Assembly (NCBI GenBank): GCA_007128045.1
Contig: SKYG01000354.1
Location: forward strand, 1 to 30,361
Source: Bacteroidales bacterium
Lineage (GTDB): Bacteria > Bacteroidota > Bacteroidia > Bacteroidales > UBA7960
Length of the DNA: 30,361 nt
Direction: 5' to 3'
Part shown: positions 1-8,180 of the stretch, piece after piece
Layout of the letters: every line of letters begins with the position of its first letter
Numbering within the stretch: position 1 is the stretch's first letter
Translations under genes and position numbers: made by a program
The notes under the pieces: model-generated
Told to the model about the DNA's origin: nothing
The model's database searches: none
Seen by the model: the letters and a program-made list of their open reading frames with translations, nothing else

Positions 1-1969
1 AGGATACTGTGGCCCCGCAATGACCGGGGTCGTTGGGTGTGATGATGTTCTCAGGAGGCGGATGGTCTGGATGCATTGTGGGTGGCTCCACGTCGATGAC
101 GGTGACTTTGAATCCTGCTGTTGCGGCGTTTCCGTAGGCGTCGGTGACGGTATATTGCACCTCGGTAGGTCCTGGCGGGAATACATGTCCTGGCTGGTAG
201 TTGCTTGTCACACCTGGCTCGCCGCAGTTATCTATAAAGCCGGGAGGTTCCCAGTGAGTGGTGCCGCCACAGTGTCCCGGGTCGTTGGGTATGGTAATGT
301 CTTCGGGCGGCGGATGGCCCGGATTCATTTCGGGTGGATCCACGTCGATGACGGTGACCCTGAATCCCGTCATGGTGGTGTTTCCGTGCACGTCGGTGGC
401 GGTGTATCGTACGTCGGTATCCCCGACAGGGAAGAAGTCGCCCGGCTGGTGGCTGCCTGTTACGGATCCCGGGTCGCAGTTGTCGCTGACGGGGGGTGGC
501 TCCCATTGCACGGTAGCGCCGCACTGGCCTGGGTCGTTTCCGATATGGATGTCGTCAGGAGGCTCCATTTCGGGTGTTTCCACGTCGATGACGGTGACGA
601 GTTGTTGACAGGTGTTTGTGGCTTCGTAGATATTTATTGCTGTCCAGGTAATCATGGTATTCCCTACAGGATATTCTGAAGGGGCATCATTGAATAAATG
701 GGTGATCCCAAAGGGGTCTGTTACAAGCGGCTCATCGAGTTCGATACCTGAAGCAAAGCAAACCCCTTCATCGTTCGTTGTAACCATATCAGGGGAGCAT
801 TCAATAAGAGGATAGTCACCTGGGTCGATGACAAGCAACATACAGTCTGCGGCCGGGGTTGTGCATGGTGGTATAGGCTGAGCAGTGATGCACAACTCGA
901 CCTCTCCGTCTGTTATATCTGAAATACCTGGGATATAGGTGCTCTGGGGGTTGAACGGATGATCAAAAAATCCATCACCCGATGTAGTCCATTCACTGGC
1001 ATCGGAGTGATCAGTGAATGCGTCATGCATAGCAATCTGTTCACCTGCGATAATAGATTTATTGGAGCCGGCATAGGCTATAGGCGTGGGGGCTACATGA
1101 ATAAGAAAGTCGCAGGTGCTGATAGCACCAAAGGGATTTGAGTAGGTATAGACAATTAAAAATGCGCCGGATCCGGTTTCAAGCGGGAAGAACATACCGT
1201 CATGAATGCCGGGTCCTTCATAGATGCCACCTTCGGGTGTTGCCCCTTCGAGCGGGAATGGTGGTGTGTCTATGCACACATGATAATCGATAGGGCAAAC
1301 CGCTTCAACGGGATGCAATACATCGCCAAAAAGGCTAAAGGAGAGGTTATGGTCAACGGTGATCAGGTCTGATATGATCAGTGATGCTTTAATCCAGGGT
1401 TCTGGGTTTCGCCAATGATATTCTTCTAATATGGTTGGAGTCTGTTGTTTTTTCCATTTCCATTGTCCCTTAGACAAAGGCATGATAACTTGAACGGACA
1501 GCCAGTAGTGGCCGGGATGGAATTCAAAGGGAGGTGGGAAAAGCACCAGGTTTCCATCAGCATCAAGATTGAACTCCAGGTCAATGTTAAAAAACGGAAT
1601 TGTTTCAGGATGACCAGGAGCACCCACATGGTTGAAATATGACAGCACACCATGTATCGGTAACAACACATCAGGTTCGCTGAATAACCCAGGCACAACG
1701 ATTTCATGGATGATCCAACGTTCCCCATCCGGAACGATGAAGTCGTCGGCAGCCTGGCAGTCAAACATCGGCTCATCAGGGAATATCTGCGATGGTACAG
1801 CCTCCTCTGCTGATAGCGCAATCATTTGGTCATGAAGCAGTGTGTGTTGCGAACGGATGAGGCTATTTGAATTATTTTGTGTTATGTAGTGTGGGTTGCC
1901 CAATAATACTGGGATTGCCAGACAGATAAAATTTAAACAAGCGATTAAACTACAAACAAGTTTTTTCAT
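1..1969 (-). CDS. Secreted HYR-repeat protein, 5' portion (runs off left edge)
   Basis: The minus-strand frame is open from an ATG at 1969 to the window edge, giving at least 656 residues and no stop. Residues 1-25 form a signal peptide (MKK, then a hydrophobic stretch ending near ALA/LLGN), so the product is exported. Residues about 45-250 form a unique region that includes acidic and aromatic stretches. From about residue 380 there are four successive HYR-like (hyalin repeat, Ig-like) units of 80-84 residues. Their recurring elements are NDPGxCGATVxWEPP, DNC, a PxGxTxVxYTxTDxxGN strand and a VTVIDVEPP linker; the fourth is cut by the edge. HYR proteins of Bacteroidota are usually large surface or gliding-associated adhesins that often end in a C-terminal sorting domain, which would lie outside this window. 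No enzyme domain is visible. I am sure of the frame and family, not of the role. Confidence 0.85.
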   Translation of the reverse strand, partial: MKKLVCSLIACLNFICLAIPVLLGNPHYITQNNSNSLIRSQHTLLHDQMIALSAEEAVPSQIFPDEPMFDCQAADDFIVPDGERWIIHEIVVPGLFSEPDVLLPIHGVLSYFNHVGAPGHPETIPFFNIDLEFNLDADGNLVLFPPPFEFHPGHYWLSVQVIMPLSKGQWKWKKQQTPTILEEYHWRNPEPWIKASLIISDLITVDHNLSFSLFGDVLHPVEAVCPIDYHVCIDTPPFPLEGATPEGGIYEGPGIHDGMFFPLETGSGAFLIVYTYSNPFGAISTCDFLIHVAPTPIAYAGSNKSIIAGEQIAMHDAFTDHSDASEWTTSGDGFFDHPFNPQSTYIPGISDITDGEVELCITAQPIPPCTTPAADCMLLVIDPGDYPLIECSPDMVTTNDEGVCFASGIELDEPLVTDPFGITHLFNDAPSEYPVGNTMITWTAINIYEATNTCQQLVTVIDVETPEMEPPDDIHIGNDPGQCGATVQWEPPPVSDNCDPGSVTGSHQPGDFFPVGDTDVRYTATDVHGNTTMTGFRVTVIDVDPPEMNPGHPPPEDITIPNDPGHCGGTTHWEPPGFIDNCGEPGVTSNYQPGHVFPPGPTEVQYTVTDAYGNAATAGFKVTVIDVEPPTMHPDHPPPENIITPNDPGHCGATVS
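87..598 (-). repeat. DNA-level repeats encoding HYR units
   Basis: An identical 20-bp word (tccacgtcgatgacggtgac on the plus strand) occurs at 87-106, 339-358 and 579-598. The spacings are 252 and 240 bp, which are 84 and 80 codons, so all copies are in the same reading frame. It encodes the VTVIDVE linker at the end of each HYR unit. Nucleotide identity at all third positions points to recent duplication or gene conversion within the array. Confidence 0.85.
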
Positions 1970-2412
1970 GACAAAGCCTTTTAAATCATGACAAATAACC
2001 GGCAGCGAGACGTATAGTCAGATTATCTAAGGCAGGTCAAACGAAGTACAGTCAATTGAAGGGAAGATCATTCAAAACCTGTATTGAAGGAAGCGCATAC
2101 TTGGCCTGTCGCGTTCAAATATATGAAATATATTTATTACAAACAATACGTTAGGCTAAAATAACTGTATGTTTACAGAGAAATAAGTATCATGCATGGA
2201 GTTAAAATAACACACGTATTGAGCAATAATAATTTTTGTGTAACAATAACCTCTATTGGTTATAAAATGGGTTGGAGAGATATTAAAAGATTACACAGAT
2301 AAGCTGTGACATATCGACAAGTATAAATAATTGCAGGTAATATGATGTCCAATAATTTTTTTTGTATACCTGGAAGTTGTTTCCTGAGAACACTTGCTTG
2401 TTAGTATGGTAT
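1970..2412. other. 443-bp non-coding gap
   Basis: AT-rich gap between the DUF2207 C-terminal reading frame and the HYR gene. It holds a candidate promoter for the HYR gene (2116-2146) and two small hairpins: CACAG/CTGTG at 2294-2308 and ATAACC/GGTTAT at 2246-2263. Either hairpin might help end transcription of the DUF2207 gene, but neither has a proper T-run on the minus strand. No convincing gene or RNA is seen. Confidence 0.5.
2116..2146 (-). promoter_or_regulatory. Candidate Bacteroidetes promoter for the HYR gene
   Basis: Read on the minus strand, TATATTTG at 2123-2116 matches the Bacteroidetes -7 box TAnnTTTG. A TTG at 2146-2144 lies 20 nt upstream, as expected for the -33 element. Transcription would start near 2109 and leave a leader of about 140 nt. 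The call is by motif only, in an AT-rich gap where chance matches are common. Confidence 0.35.
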
Positions 2413-2760
2413 CTATCTGGCGCCTCCCCCGCCGGATGCTGCACCTCCTCCTCCGCCCATGCTACCTCCACCTCCGGCGCCTGTAGCGGAGCTCATGGTT
2501 GTTGCTGCAGATGTGATGACCTTTCCGATGGTGTCTCCATATGATCTTGTTGAAGATGTGTGGAAAACAATCCATGGAAGGTAACCTTGGTAGCCATCTT
2601 TGTCAAGCCGTTTGAGGAACCTTTGCATATGGTAGTTGCCAAGACCTAAAGCCACCCCATAAATGACATATTGTGCCAGAGATTTTATGCTGGTTTCTTT
2701 TTTGAGGCCTTTTTTATGGACGCTTTCCCGCGTCCTTCCTGCCTGACCATCCGTTTCCAT
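2413..2760 (-). CDS. C-terminal part of the DUF2207 protein, in the -1 frame
   Basis: This frame overlaps the end of the preceding DUF2207 frame and supplies what that frame lacks. It contains a LAQYVIYGVALGLGNYHMQRF segment, corresponding to the conserved 'LxYAIALGV...' region of DUF2207 proteins, a YLPW segment, and a Ser/Thr then Gly-rich tail (GGGGSMGGGGG...SGGGGAR). DUF2207/YciQ-like proteins characteristically end in such a Gly-rich tail. The ATG at 2760 has no convincing start context and would begin in the middle of a domain. I therefore read it as the downstream half of one protein joined by a -1 shift rather than as an independent gene. A shift at either slippery heptamer gives about 521 residues in total. 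A real frameshift mutation or a one-base assembly error in an A-run would look the same. Confidence 0.7.
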   Translation of the reverse strand: METDGQAGRTRESVHKKGLKKETSIKSLAQYVIYGVALGLGNYHMQRFLKRLDKDGYQGYLPWIVFHTSSTRSYGDTIGKVITSAATTMSSATGAGGGGSMGGGGGAASGGGGAR

Positions 2761-3977
2761 TTCATAAAGAAGCGTTGCGTCTTGGTTTGCTTTTTCTGCA
2801 TGACTGACAGATTCAACTTGTCTTGTCCGGCAGCCAGGTCGTCGAATAAGAATGTAAGCAGTGATTGTTCGTACCCTGTTAAATCGGCTTGTTGCCTATC
2901 CCACACATTACGGTCGACTTCCAGCCAGGTGTCTGTTTTGTTGCTTACAGACAGAAATGATTTCTTTCTCTCTTTCTCAGTGATTGTAAGTATGCTTTTA
3001 TTTGCCATGTCGAACAGGGTCGCCAGCATGGCATCGAGGGTAATGGTTTCGTAATGAATTAAGTAGTTGATGAGTGCAGGCTTTTCATTCGATGGAGATA
3101 AGGCCTTTTGCTGGTGTTCCGGATCAGTGGCTGGTCGCCTACCAAATTTCATAAAAATCCAGACCCATCCCATGATAAGCATTATGCCAAGGGGGATGGC
3201 CAGGGATCGGCCTGTTTCGTGTCGTTTCTCCTTTTTCAGGTTGCGTTGAATGTCTTTTTCCCTTTGCATGTTGGCTTCTTGGGCCCAAGCTGCTTCCTCA
3301 GCCAAAATATCGGGGGCGGCCAGGCCATGAAGTGGAGGCAGGCCGGCAAAGAGATCCTGGGGGTAGAGCGCTCTGACTTCCATATAGGATGTAGATGGGA
3401 GCCGGGGTAGGCTTGCCAGGATATTACCGTTGGAAAGGGTTTCAGAGACAATATGCAGTGATCCATGCCACCACTGTCTGATATGTTCATTAGAAAGAAC
3501 TGCAGGAGGAATGATTCTAACCTGGATATTCTCGATAGGTTTGTTCCAATCCGGAGAGATAACCTGGTAATACATTACGGCAACGTCTTCATATCGCTGT
3601 ATGGCACCATCAACTTTGAAGCGAATGGTAAAAGTCCGTGTGGTGTCTTTAGCCTTGTAGAACCATTGAAGTTCTTTCATGTCTTGTTTCTCAACAATAC
3701 GCATACTCCCCGGTTCACGATTCATTCCATGCAGGAATGGTGTTCCATCTTCAGATACTTTGATTTCAGTGAACCTTGCCATCCCGTTTGTGGGGAAGGT
3801 TCTAAAGCCCTCGCTATAGCTTCCTTCGAAAGAAAAGGTTCGATTTTCCTCTACCCTCATTGATCCATCGGCTTCCAGCCAGATGGTCACCTCAAGGCCG
3901 GGGTAACTGTAATCACGTGCTGAGAGCTGACAGGCGACAAGCATGAGGGCTATCAGTAAGATGGTTTTTGTTTTCAT
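2685..3977 (-). CDS. DUF2207 (YciQ-like) membrane protein, zero-frame part
   Basis: The 430-residue frame starts at ATG 3977. Residues 1-16 form a signal peptide ending in LVAC, a plausible lipobox, so it is probably a lipoprotein. Residues about 22-205 match the N-terminal DUF2207 beta-sandwich (Y-PGLEVTIWLEADGSMRVEE...FEGSYSEGFRTFP). Residues 225-255 are charged and helical, 258-278 form a membrane helix, and 295-400 match the cytoplasmic DUF2207 region (LIHYETITLDAMLATLFDMANKSILTI). The frame then ends abruptly in a Lys-rich stretch without the Gly-rich tail of the family. That tail is encoded just downstream in the -1 frame. The gene follows the sugar isomerase gene after 30 nt and is probably cotranscribed with it. 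The molecular function of DUF2207 proteins is not established. Confidence 0.8.
   Translation of the reverse strand: MKTKTILLIALMLVACQLSARDYSYPGLEVTIWLEADGSMRVEENRTFSFEGSYSEGFRTFPTNGMARFTEIKVSEDGTPFLHGMNREPGSMRIVEKQDMKELQWFYKAKDTTRTFTIRFKVDGAIQRYEDVAVMYYQVISPDWNKPIENIQVRIIPPAVLSNEHIRQWWHGSLHIVSETLSNGNILASLPRLPSTSYMEVRALYPQDLFAGLPPLHGLAAPDILAEEAAWAQEANMQREKDIQRNLKKEKRHETGRSLAIPLGIMLIMGWVWIFMKFGRRPATDPEHQQKALSPSNEKPALINYLIHYETITLDAMLATLFDMANKSILTITEKERKKSFLSVSNKTDTWLEVDRNVWDRQQADLTGYEQSLLTFLFDDLAAGQDKLNLSVMQKKQTKTQRFFMKWKRMVRQEGRGKASIKKASKKKPA
2697..2735 (-). promoter_or_regulatory. Tandem A AAA AAG slippery heptamers with upstream hairpin (candidate -1 frameshift site)
   Basis: On the minus strand two canonical -1 slippery heptamers, A AAA AAG, lie in the zero frame. 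One is at 2715-2709 (codons 421-423, ATA AAA AAG) and the other at 2703-2697 (codons 425-427, TCA AAA AAG). The zero-frame stop is only three codons after the second. Slipping back one base at either site enters exactly the frame that encodes the conserved C-terminus. Two nucleotides upstream of the first heptamer is a perfect 6-bp hairpin (GGACGC/GCGTCC, 2735-2718), and a purine-rich AGGAAGGA overlaps its 5' side. This is the heptamer used by E. coli dnaX. Whether it is programmed here is inference. Confidence 0.5.
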
Positions 3978-4007
3978 GACCTGTTTAATGTCAGCGCTCA
4001 GTACTTT

Positions 4008-5000
4008 CTACTTCTGCATCGCATCATCAAAAGCAATATCTGATGGCTTAAAGTCAATTTCTTTGGTGAATTTACATGATTCGCGGGCTCCTGCTTCCCT
4101 GTCCATGCCGCTGTCTTCCCATTCGATGGATAGCGGGCCGTTATAGCCAATGTGGTTCAGGGCACGGATAATTGACTCAAAGTCTATCCGTCCCCGGCCG
4201 ATGCTTCGGAAATCCCAATAGCGTCGGATGTCGCCAAACTCGGTATGCCCGCCAAATACGCCAACTTCGCGGCAGCTTCTGCTCCAGTACACATCTTTCA
4301 TGTGCACATGGAAGATGCGGTCGGCAAATTCATACAAGAACTGAACATAATGAACTCCCTGGTATCCCAGGTGGCTGGGGTCATAATTAAACCCAAATGC
4401 GGGATGGTGGTCAAGCGCTTCGAGTGCGCGGCGGGCTGTAGCAATGTCGAAGGCGATCTCGGTGGGATGAACTTCCAAAGCGAAGCGCACGCCTAATTCT
4501 TGATAGGCATCCAGGATTGGTTTCCAGCGACGGGCGAATTCTGCAAACCCATCGTCGATCATTTTTTTTGGGGTAGGAGGGAAGGAATACAGTAGATGCC
4601 AGATGGGACTGCCGGTAAATCCTATTACCGTATCCAGGCCGAGCCGTTTGGCTGTTTCTCCGGTTTTGATCATCTCTGCCGCTGCTCTTTGTCTGACTCC
4701 TTCCGGGTCTCCGTCACCCCAGATATAGTTGGGCAGGATGCTTTTATGGCGTTCGTCGATGAGGTCGCACACACATTGCCCCACGAGGTGGTTGGAAATG
4801 GCAAATAGCTGCAGGCCGTAGCGTTCGAGAAGCTTTTTGCGGCTGTCGCAATACGCCTGGTCGGCTTTATCAACTTCCATATGGTCTCCCCAGGCGCAGA
4901 GTTCCAGTCCATCATATCCAAACTCTTTGGCTTTTTGGCACATGATTTCAATGGGCAGGTCAGCCCATTGTCCGGTGAATAGTGTTACAGGTCTTGGCAT
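4008..5000 (-). CDS. Sugar phosphate isomerase/epimerase (xylose isomerase-like TIM barrel)
   Basis: A 330-residue protein of the AP-endonuclease-2/xylose-isomerase-like TIM-barrel superfamily, without a signal peptide and so cytoplasmic. Likely divalent-metal ligands are seen at E176 (ALEVHPTE), D207 and H210 (NYDPSH), H231/H233 (HVHMKD) and E293 (SIEWED). The N-terminus LFTGQWADLP...KEFGYDGLEL is the usual first strand and helix of these enzymes. Bacteroidota members often act on keto-sugars or inositols, but the substrate cannot be read from sequence. The gene has its own upstream region after the ATPase terminator, with a 7-bp tandem array starting 10 nt upstream of the ATG. A DUF2207 gene follows 30 nt downstream, with no obvious functional link. 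Confidence 0.85.
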   Translation of the reverse strand: MPRPVTLFTGQWADLPIEIMCQKAKEFGYDGLELCAWGDHMEVDKADQAYCDSRKKLLERYGLQLFAISNHLVGQCVCDLIDERHKSILPNYIWGDGDPEGVRQRAAAEMIKTGETAKRLGLDTVIGFTGSPIWHLLYSFPPTPKKMIDDGFAEFARRWKPILDAYQELGVRFALEVHPTEIAFDIATARRALEALDHHPAFGFNYDPSHLGYQGVHYVQFLYEFADRIFHVHMKDVYWSRSCREVGVFGGHTEFGDIRRYWDFRSIGRGRIDFESIIRALNHIGYNGPLSIEWEDSGMDREAGARESCKFTKEIDFKPSDIAFDDAMQK

Positions 5001-5009
5001 AACGTGGTT

Positions 5010-5035
5010 GGTTTATGGTTTATGGTTTATGGTTT
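5010..5035. repeat. 7-bp tandem array (GGTTTAT) x ~4
   Basis: Three exact copies of GGTTTAT and one partial copy lie directly upstream of the isomerase start codon. The same unit in reverse complement (ATAAACC) is found at 26715-26735. It belongs to the family of intergenic arrays seen across this window. Confidence 0.85.
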
Positions 5036-5087
5036 CATAAACAAATATACATTTTCTGTTTAAGTTAGAAAATCCTGTTGTACATTA

Positions 5088-5134
5088 TTTTAAAAAAATA
5101 GTCCGCACACACCTTTTGTGGGGAGTGTACGGAC
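5088..5134 (-). terminator. Rho-independent terminator of the ATPase operon
   Basis: On the minus strand a stem of about 12 pairs forms between GTCCGTACAC-TCC (from 5134) and the complementary GG-GTGTGCGGAC (to 5101), with one wobble, one mismatch and an 8-nt loop. It is followed at once by TATTTTTTT. It lies 130 nt after the atpK stop and before the isomerase gene, so it separates these two transcription units. Confidence 0.85.
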
Positions 5135-5264
5135 TTAAAGAGGTAATGGATGTAAGCCCAGGTAGGTTATCAGAACTTTGCCCTAAGATGTTAAATGCTA
5201 AAACAGAATAGGGTTTTGGCCTGATAATAGACTGTATTATGACCATGCCGGGTTTTAACCACTC

Positions 5265-5723
5265 TTATACCAGTGCGCCGGAAATAAGGAATGTAGCGGC
5301 AAAGGCTATGATGGCATACAGTTCCGGGAATACAGCCAGGATCATGGTGTTTCCGAATACGTTATGTCCGGAGCCGATGGCGGCGATACCGTTGGCGCAC
5401 ACCTGGCCTTGCCTGATGGCCGACAGCAGGCCGACGAACCCAAGTGCCAGACCAGCGCCAAAGATGGCTGCGGCGTTTGTCCAGGAGATGTCGGGCACCA
5501 GGTAGCCGGAGAGGATAAAATATCCCATAAAACCGTAGAGGCCCTGTGTTCCGGGTAGTGCGCTAAGGATCAGGTAGTTTCCAAATGCTTCGTCATTTTT
5601 CTTCAGAGCACCTACAGATGCATTTCCACCCATGGATACGCCAAAGGCACTTCCTATACCGGCCAGGCCGATCATCAATCCGACTCCTATGTAAGCTAAA
5701 ATAATTGGTTGCATAATGTACAA
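5265..5723 (-). CDS. atpK: V/A-type ATP synthase subunit K (rotor c-type proteolipid, predicted Na+ type)
   Basis: A 152-residue, four-helix double-hairpin proteolipid forming the membrane rotor ring. The ion-binding carboxylate is E134 in the fourth helix (AVFPELYAI). The first hairpin carries LPGTQGLYG at 56-64 in place of a carboxylate, so there is one site per subunit, as in Enterococcus hirae NtpK. The residues known to bind Na+ in NtpK (L61, T64, Q65, Y68, Q110, E139) correspond at a constant offset of five to L56, T59, Q60, Y63, Q105 and E134 here. This supports Na+ specificity, although proof needs experiment. It is the last gene of the operon, 18 nt after atpI. The start may be M1 or M4. 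Confidence 0.95.
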   Translation of the reverse strand: MYIMQPIILAYIGVGLMIGLAGIGSAFGVSMGGNASVGALKKNDEAFGNYLILSALPGTQGLYGFMGYFILSGYLVPDISWTNAAAIFGAGLALGFVGLLSAIRQGQVCANGIAAIGSGHNVFGNTMILAVFPELYAIIAFAATFLISGALV

Positions 5724-5741
5724 ATTTAATTTAATGAGACT

Positions 5742-7559
5742 TTAAGTGATTTTTCTGAATGGATTATATTGTTTGCCACCGCCTGAGAAGCCGGCGTTTT
5801 TATAGAATTCGACAAATGTCAGACGCATGGGGTGGACGAAAGCGCCCAATCCTGACATAAAGATATTGATACCGTGACCAATTACGAGGATAACCACCAT
5901 GATCAGAATATTCAGAACGGGTATACTTCCGCTCATTTCGACGGCGAGGCTGTTGAAGACGAAGCCCATGATGGCACTTGATATACCCAGAGCAAACAAT
6001 CGGATGTATGAGAGCAAGTCGCCGAGGATACCGGTTACCATATTATAGGTATTCCAAAGACCCACACCGACGTTCATGAAGATGTTTCTTCCCAGGTTAT
6101 TCAGGGGAAGTATCAGCAATCCGCTAATGCCGAGCAGTACATACAGGGGGGTGTTTAATTGTTCCATTGGGATGTTGCCGAAATGACTTACCAGATAGAT
6201 AGTGATTCCTCCAATGAGTAAGGTGATCCATCCGATGGTGCCTATGGCAAATCCCCATCCGAATTGACGGATTTCATTAATTACCTTGAGAAACATCCCA
6301 AATAGTATTTGGGTGCCTCCGAACAGCAATGCCAGGTAGAACAGCAGTTGATTGATATCGGTATCCCGTTCGGCAAACTTCTGCGCCAGGGTTCTGTACA
6401 CCGGAAGAGATGTTTCGTAAAGAGGAACTCCAAAGGCCGTGCCTCCGATAATCCCAAACAGAATGGTAGAAAGACCCAGGTAGAACACCAGTCCCATCAC
6501 GTTCTTAAGTTGCTTTTTTACTTTCTTTTTCAGCAGAAGGGCGGCAGCGACCATCAGCAATCCATAGCCGGCGTCTCCCAGGCAAAAGCCGAAGAAGAGC
6601 AAATAAAAAGGTGCAAAGAAAGGGGTGAGATCCAGTTCGTTGTATTTTGGTAAGGAATAAAGCTCGCCGAGCATCTCAAATTTTTCTGCGAATTTCTTAT
6701 TTTTCAATAATACGGGTACTTTGTCCTCTTTAGCAGGTTTTTCAGCAACGTACAGGATGCTGTTTGTTTCAAGGTAATCGAGCAATGGTTCTTCCTTGCC
6801 TTCCGGCACCCAGCCTTCAAGAAGCATCACCTTGTCGTCGGCTTCTTTGACGGTATTTTCAATCACTTTACCATAATTGATGTGTTCGATTACCTCTAGC
6901 CGGTATTGTTTGATGGCCTGCAAACTCTCTGATGCGTGACGGTCGATTTTTTCGTTTATGCTGTTGATATCCTTCTCAAGTTCTTTGCGGTAGAAGGTCA
7001 ACTCTGAGATTGGCTTTTCAGGCGGCCGCATTTCTTCGGCATCCAGTACGATGTCATCAGTACCTTTATGAACAAGTACAAAATAGGTTAGTCCACTGTG
7101 CTGACTCAATATTTCAATAGGATATTCCTGGAGCCAGCTATCCTGGAACTTGCGGGAAGAAACAGTATAGAATTTGAGGGATATATTATTTTCTTCCAGT
7201 TTTCTGATTGTTTCTGTTGAAAAGTCTCCCCAGTGTCTTACCTGACTGATCTCTTTGTTCAGCTGATTTAACTGTAGTACCTTATGTTCAAGCTGTTCTT
7301 GCAAGTCAACAACTTCTTTGTATAATTCTTCTCCCCGGGCTATTTCAGCTTCGTTGGTCTGGTCTATCTCTCTTTTCTCCAGTGATTTAATTACGGATAC
7401 AATTTGTCTCGCCAGATCGTATTGCTCTCTGATATCATCTGATATATCATGTTGTTTCTCAATCAGGTGCAACACGCCAAGCTCTTGCATCTGGTCGAGA
7501 AATACCTGGTAATCTTTATGGAAGACCAGGAATGAGAATTTTGTCATAGGTATGATCAT
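5742..7559 (-). CDS. atpI: V/A-type ATP synthase subunit I (membrane stator a-type)
   Basis: The 605-residue protein has an N-terminal cytoplasmic half (about 1-320) with long coiled-coil segments (residues 65-110 and 185-225) that hold the peripheral stalk. Its C-terminal half has about seven to eight membrane helices (from PFFAPFYLLFFGFCLGDAGYGLLMVAAALL to the end) forming the ion half-channels against the K ring. Conserved subunit-I features include FFAPFYLLFFGFCLGDAGYG and the GDLLSYIRLFALGISSA segment, whose Arg is expected to be the essential ion-channel arginine. The start overlaps the atpD stop by 4 nt, indicating translational coupling. An alternative start at M5 (MTKFSFLVFHKD) is equally plausible. 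Confidence 0.95.
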   Translation of the reverse strand: MIIPMTKFSFLVFHKDYQVFLDQMQELGVLHLIEKQHDISDDIREQYDLARQIVSVIKSLEKREIDQTNEAEIARGEELYKEVVDLQEQLEHKVLQLNQLNKEISQVRHWGDFSTETIRKLEENNISLKFYTVSSRKFQDSWLQEYPIEILSQHSGLTYFVLVHKGTDDIVLDAEEMRPPEKPISELTFYRKELEKDINSINEKIDRHASESLQAIKQYRLEVIEHINYGKVIENTVKEADDKVMLLEGWVPEGKEEPLLDYLETNSILYVAEKPAKEDKVPVLLKNKKFAEKFEMLGELYSLPKYNELDLTPFFAPFYLLFFGFCLGDAGYGLLMVAAALLLKKKVKKQLKNVMGLVFYLGLSTILFGIIGGTAFGVPLYETSLPVYRTLAQKFAERDTDINQLLFYLALLFGGTQILFGMFLKVINEIRQFGWGFAIGTIGWITLLIGGITIYLVSHFGNIPMEQLNTPLYVLLGISGLLILPLNNLGRNIFMNVGVGLWNTYNMVTGILGDLLSYIRLFALGISSAIMGFVFNSLAVEMSGSIPVLNILIMVVILVIGHGINIFMSGLGAFVHPMRLTFVEFYKNAGFSGGGKQYNPFRKIT

Positions 7560-8158
7560 GCGTTCTCCTCCATTTCCTGTATCCTTGTTTTTACAATCTT
7601 TTGGGCCGCCTTGGAGAGGTTCTCCTCGTCTTCCAGATAGCGTTTTATTTTTCTGATAGCATCTTCAAAACCTGGGATCTGTACCTTTTCATACAGGTTA
7701 ACCTTTTGGGTCGTTTTTCGTCTTGCATGATCCAGGAGTTGCATTTTTTGATTGAACACTTCACGTTCAATCGCTATCTGCGCCAGTTCTTTGATGATGG
7801 TGATACCGTCGAGATACCAGGCAGGGTTGTTAAACAGGCTAAATTCCTTTACGGAAAATATAACATCATCCAGTATGGGGGTTTTTACTCCGGCTATCTT
7901 TTTCACAGAGAGCACCACATCGTCGATGGCAACCAGGTCATTGTCAAATTCACCCCAGAGCTCAATGACATGCTGATAAGATTGAAGCTGATGTTTAAGT
8001 TTCTCATCATACTCCTCAGCAGTGGTTTTAGCCTTCTTAACTTCAACCCTCAGCGCAGCCTCTTTATTTTTCAGGGTCGGTAATGCCCGTTCCCTGACCT
8101 TCAGCTGTTTGTTGATTTGCTGTAAGGAGGTTTTGTTATATTGAAATTTTATGGCCAT
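7556..8158 (-). CDS. atpD: V/A-type ATP synthase subunit D (central shaft)
   Basis: A 200-residue, strongly helical protein with the usual subunit D start (MAIKFQYNKTSLQQINKQLKVRERALPTLKNKEAAL). It forms the antiparallel coiled coil that turns inside the A3B3 head and couples it to the K ring. Predicted coiled coils are at about 10-75 and 130-198, with a short globular part between. It ends in the overlap with atpI. Upstream it is separated from atpB by a 62-nt spacer that carries a degenerate dispersed repeat, the only such insertion in this operon. Confidence 0.93.
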   Translation of the reverse strand: MAIKFQYNKTSLQQINKQLKVRERALPTLKNKEAALRVEVKKAKTTAEEYDEKLKHQLQSYQHVIELWGEFDNDLVAIDDVVLSVKKIAGVKTPILDDVIFSVKEFSLFNNPAWYLDGITIIKELAQIAIEREVFNQKMQLLDHARRKTTQKVNLYEKVQIPGFEDAIRKIKRYLEDEENLSKAAQKIVKTRIQEMEENA

Positions 8159-8180
8159 TGTGAGTTGCGGGTTGTGGGCT

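Noticed and set aside
20..679. Plus-strand reading frame of 219 codons, and further frames opposite the HYR gene
   Set aside because: They lie antisense to the clear HYR-repeat coding frame; the length and repeated composition come from the DNA repeats.
2294..2308. Hairpin CACAG/CTGTG as terminator of the DUF2207 gene
   Set aside because: Only 5 bp of stem and a broken T-stretch after it; not strong enough to call.
2718..2735. Hairpin GGACGC/GCGTCC as a terminator
   Set aside because: On the coding (minus) strand it is followed by an A-run, not a T-run, and it lies inside the coding region. It is kept only as a possible part of the frameshift site.
2413..2760. Independent small gene starting at ATG 2760
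   Set aside because: It begins inside the preceding coding region and encodes a piece that completes the DUF2207 family pattern, so a joined product is more likely.
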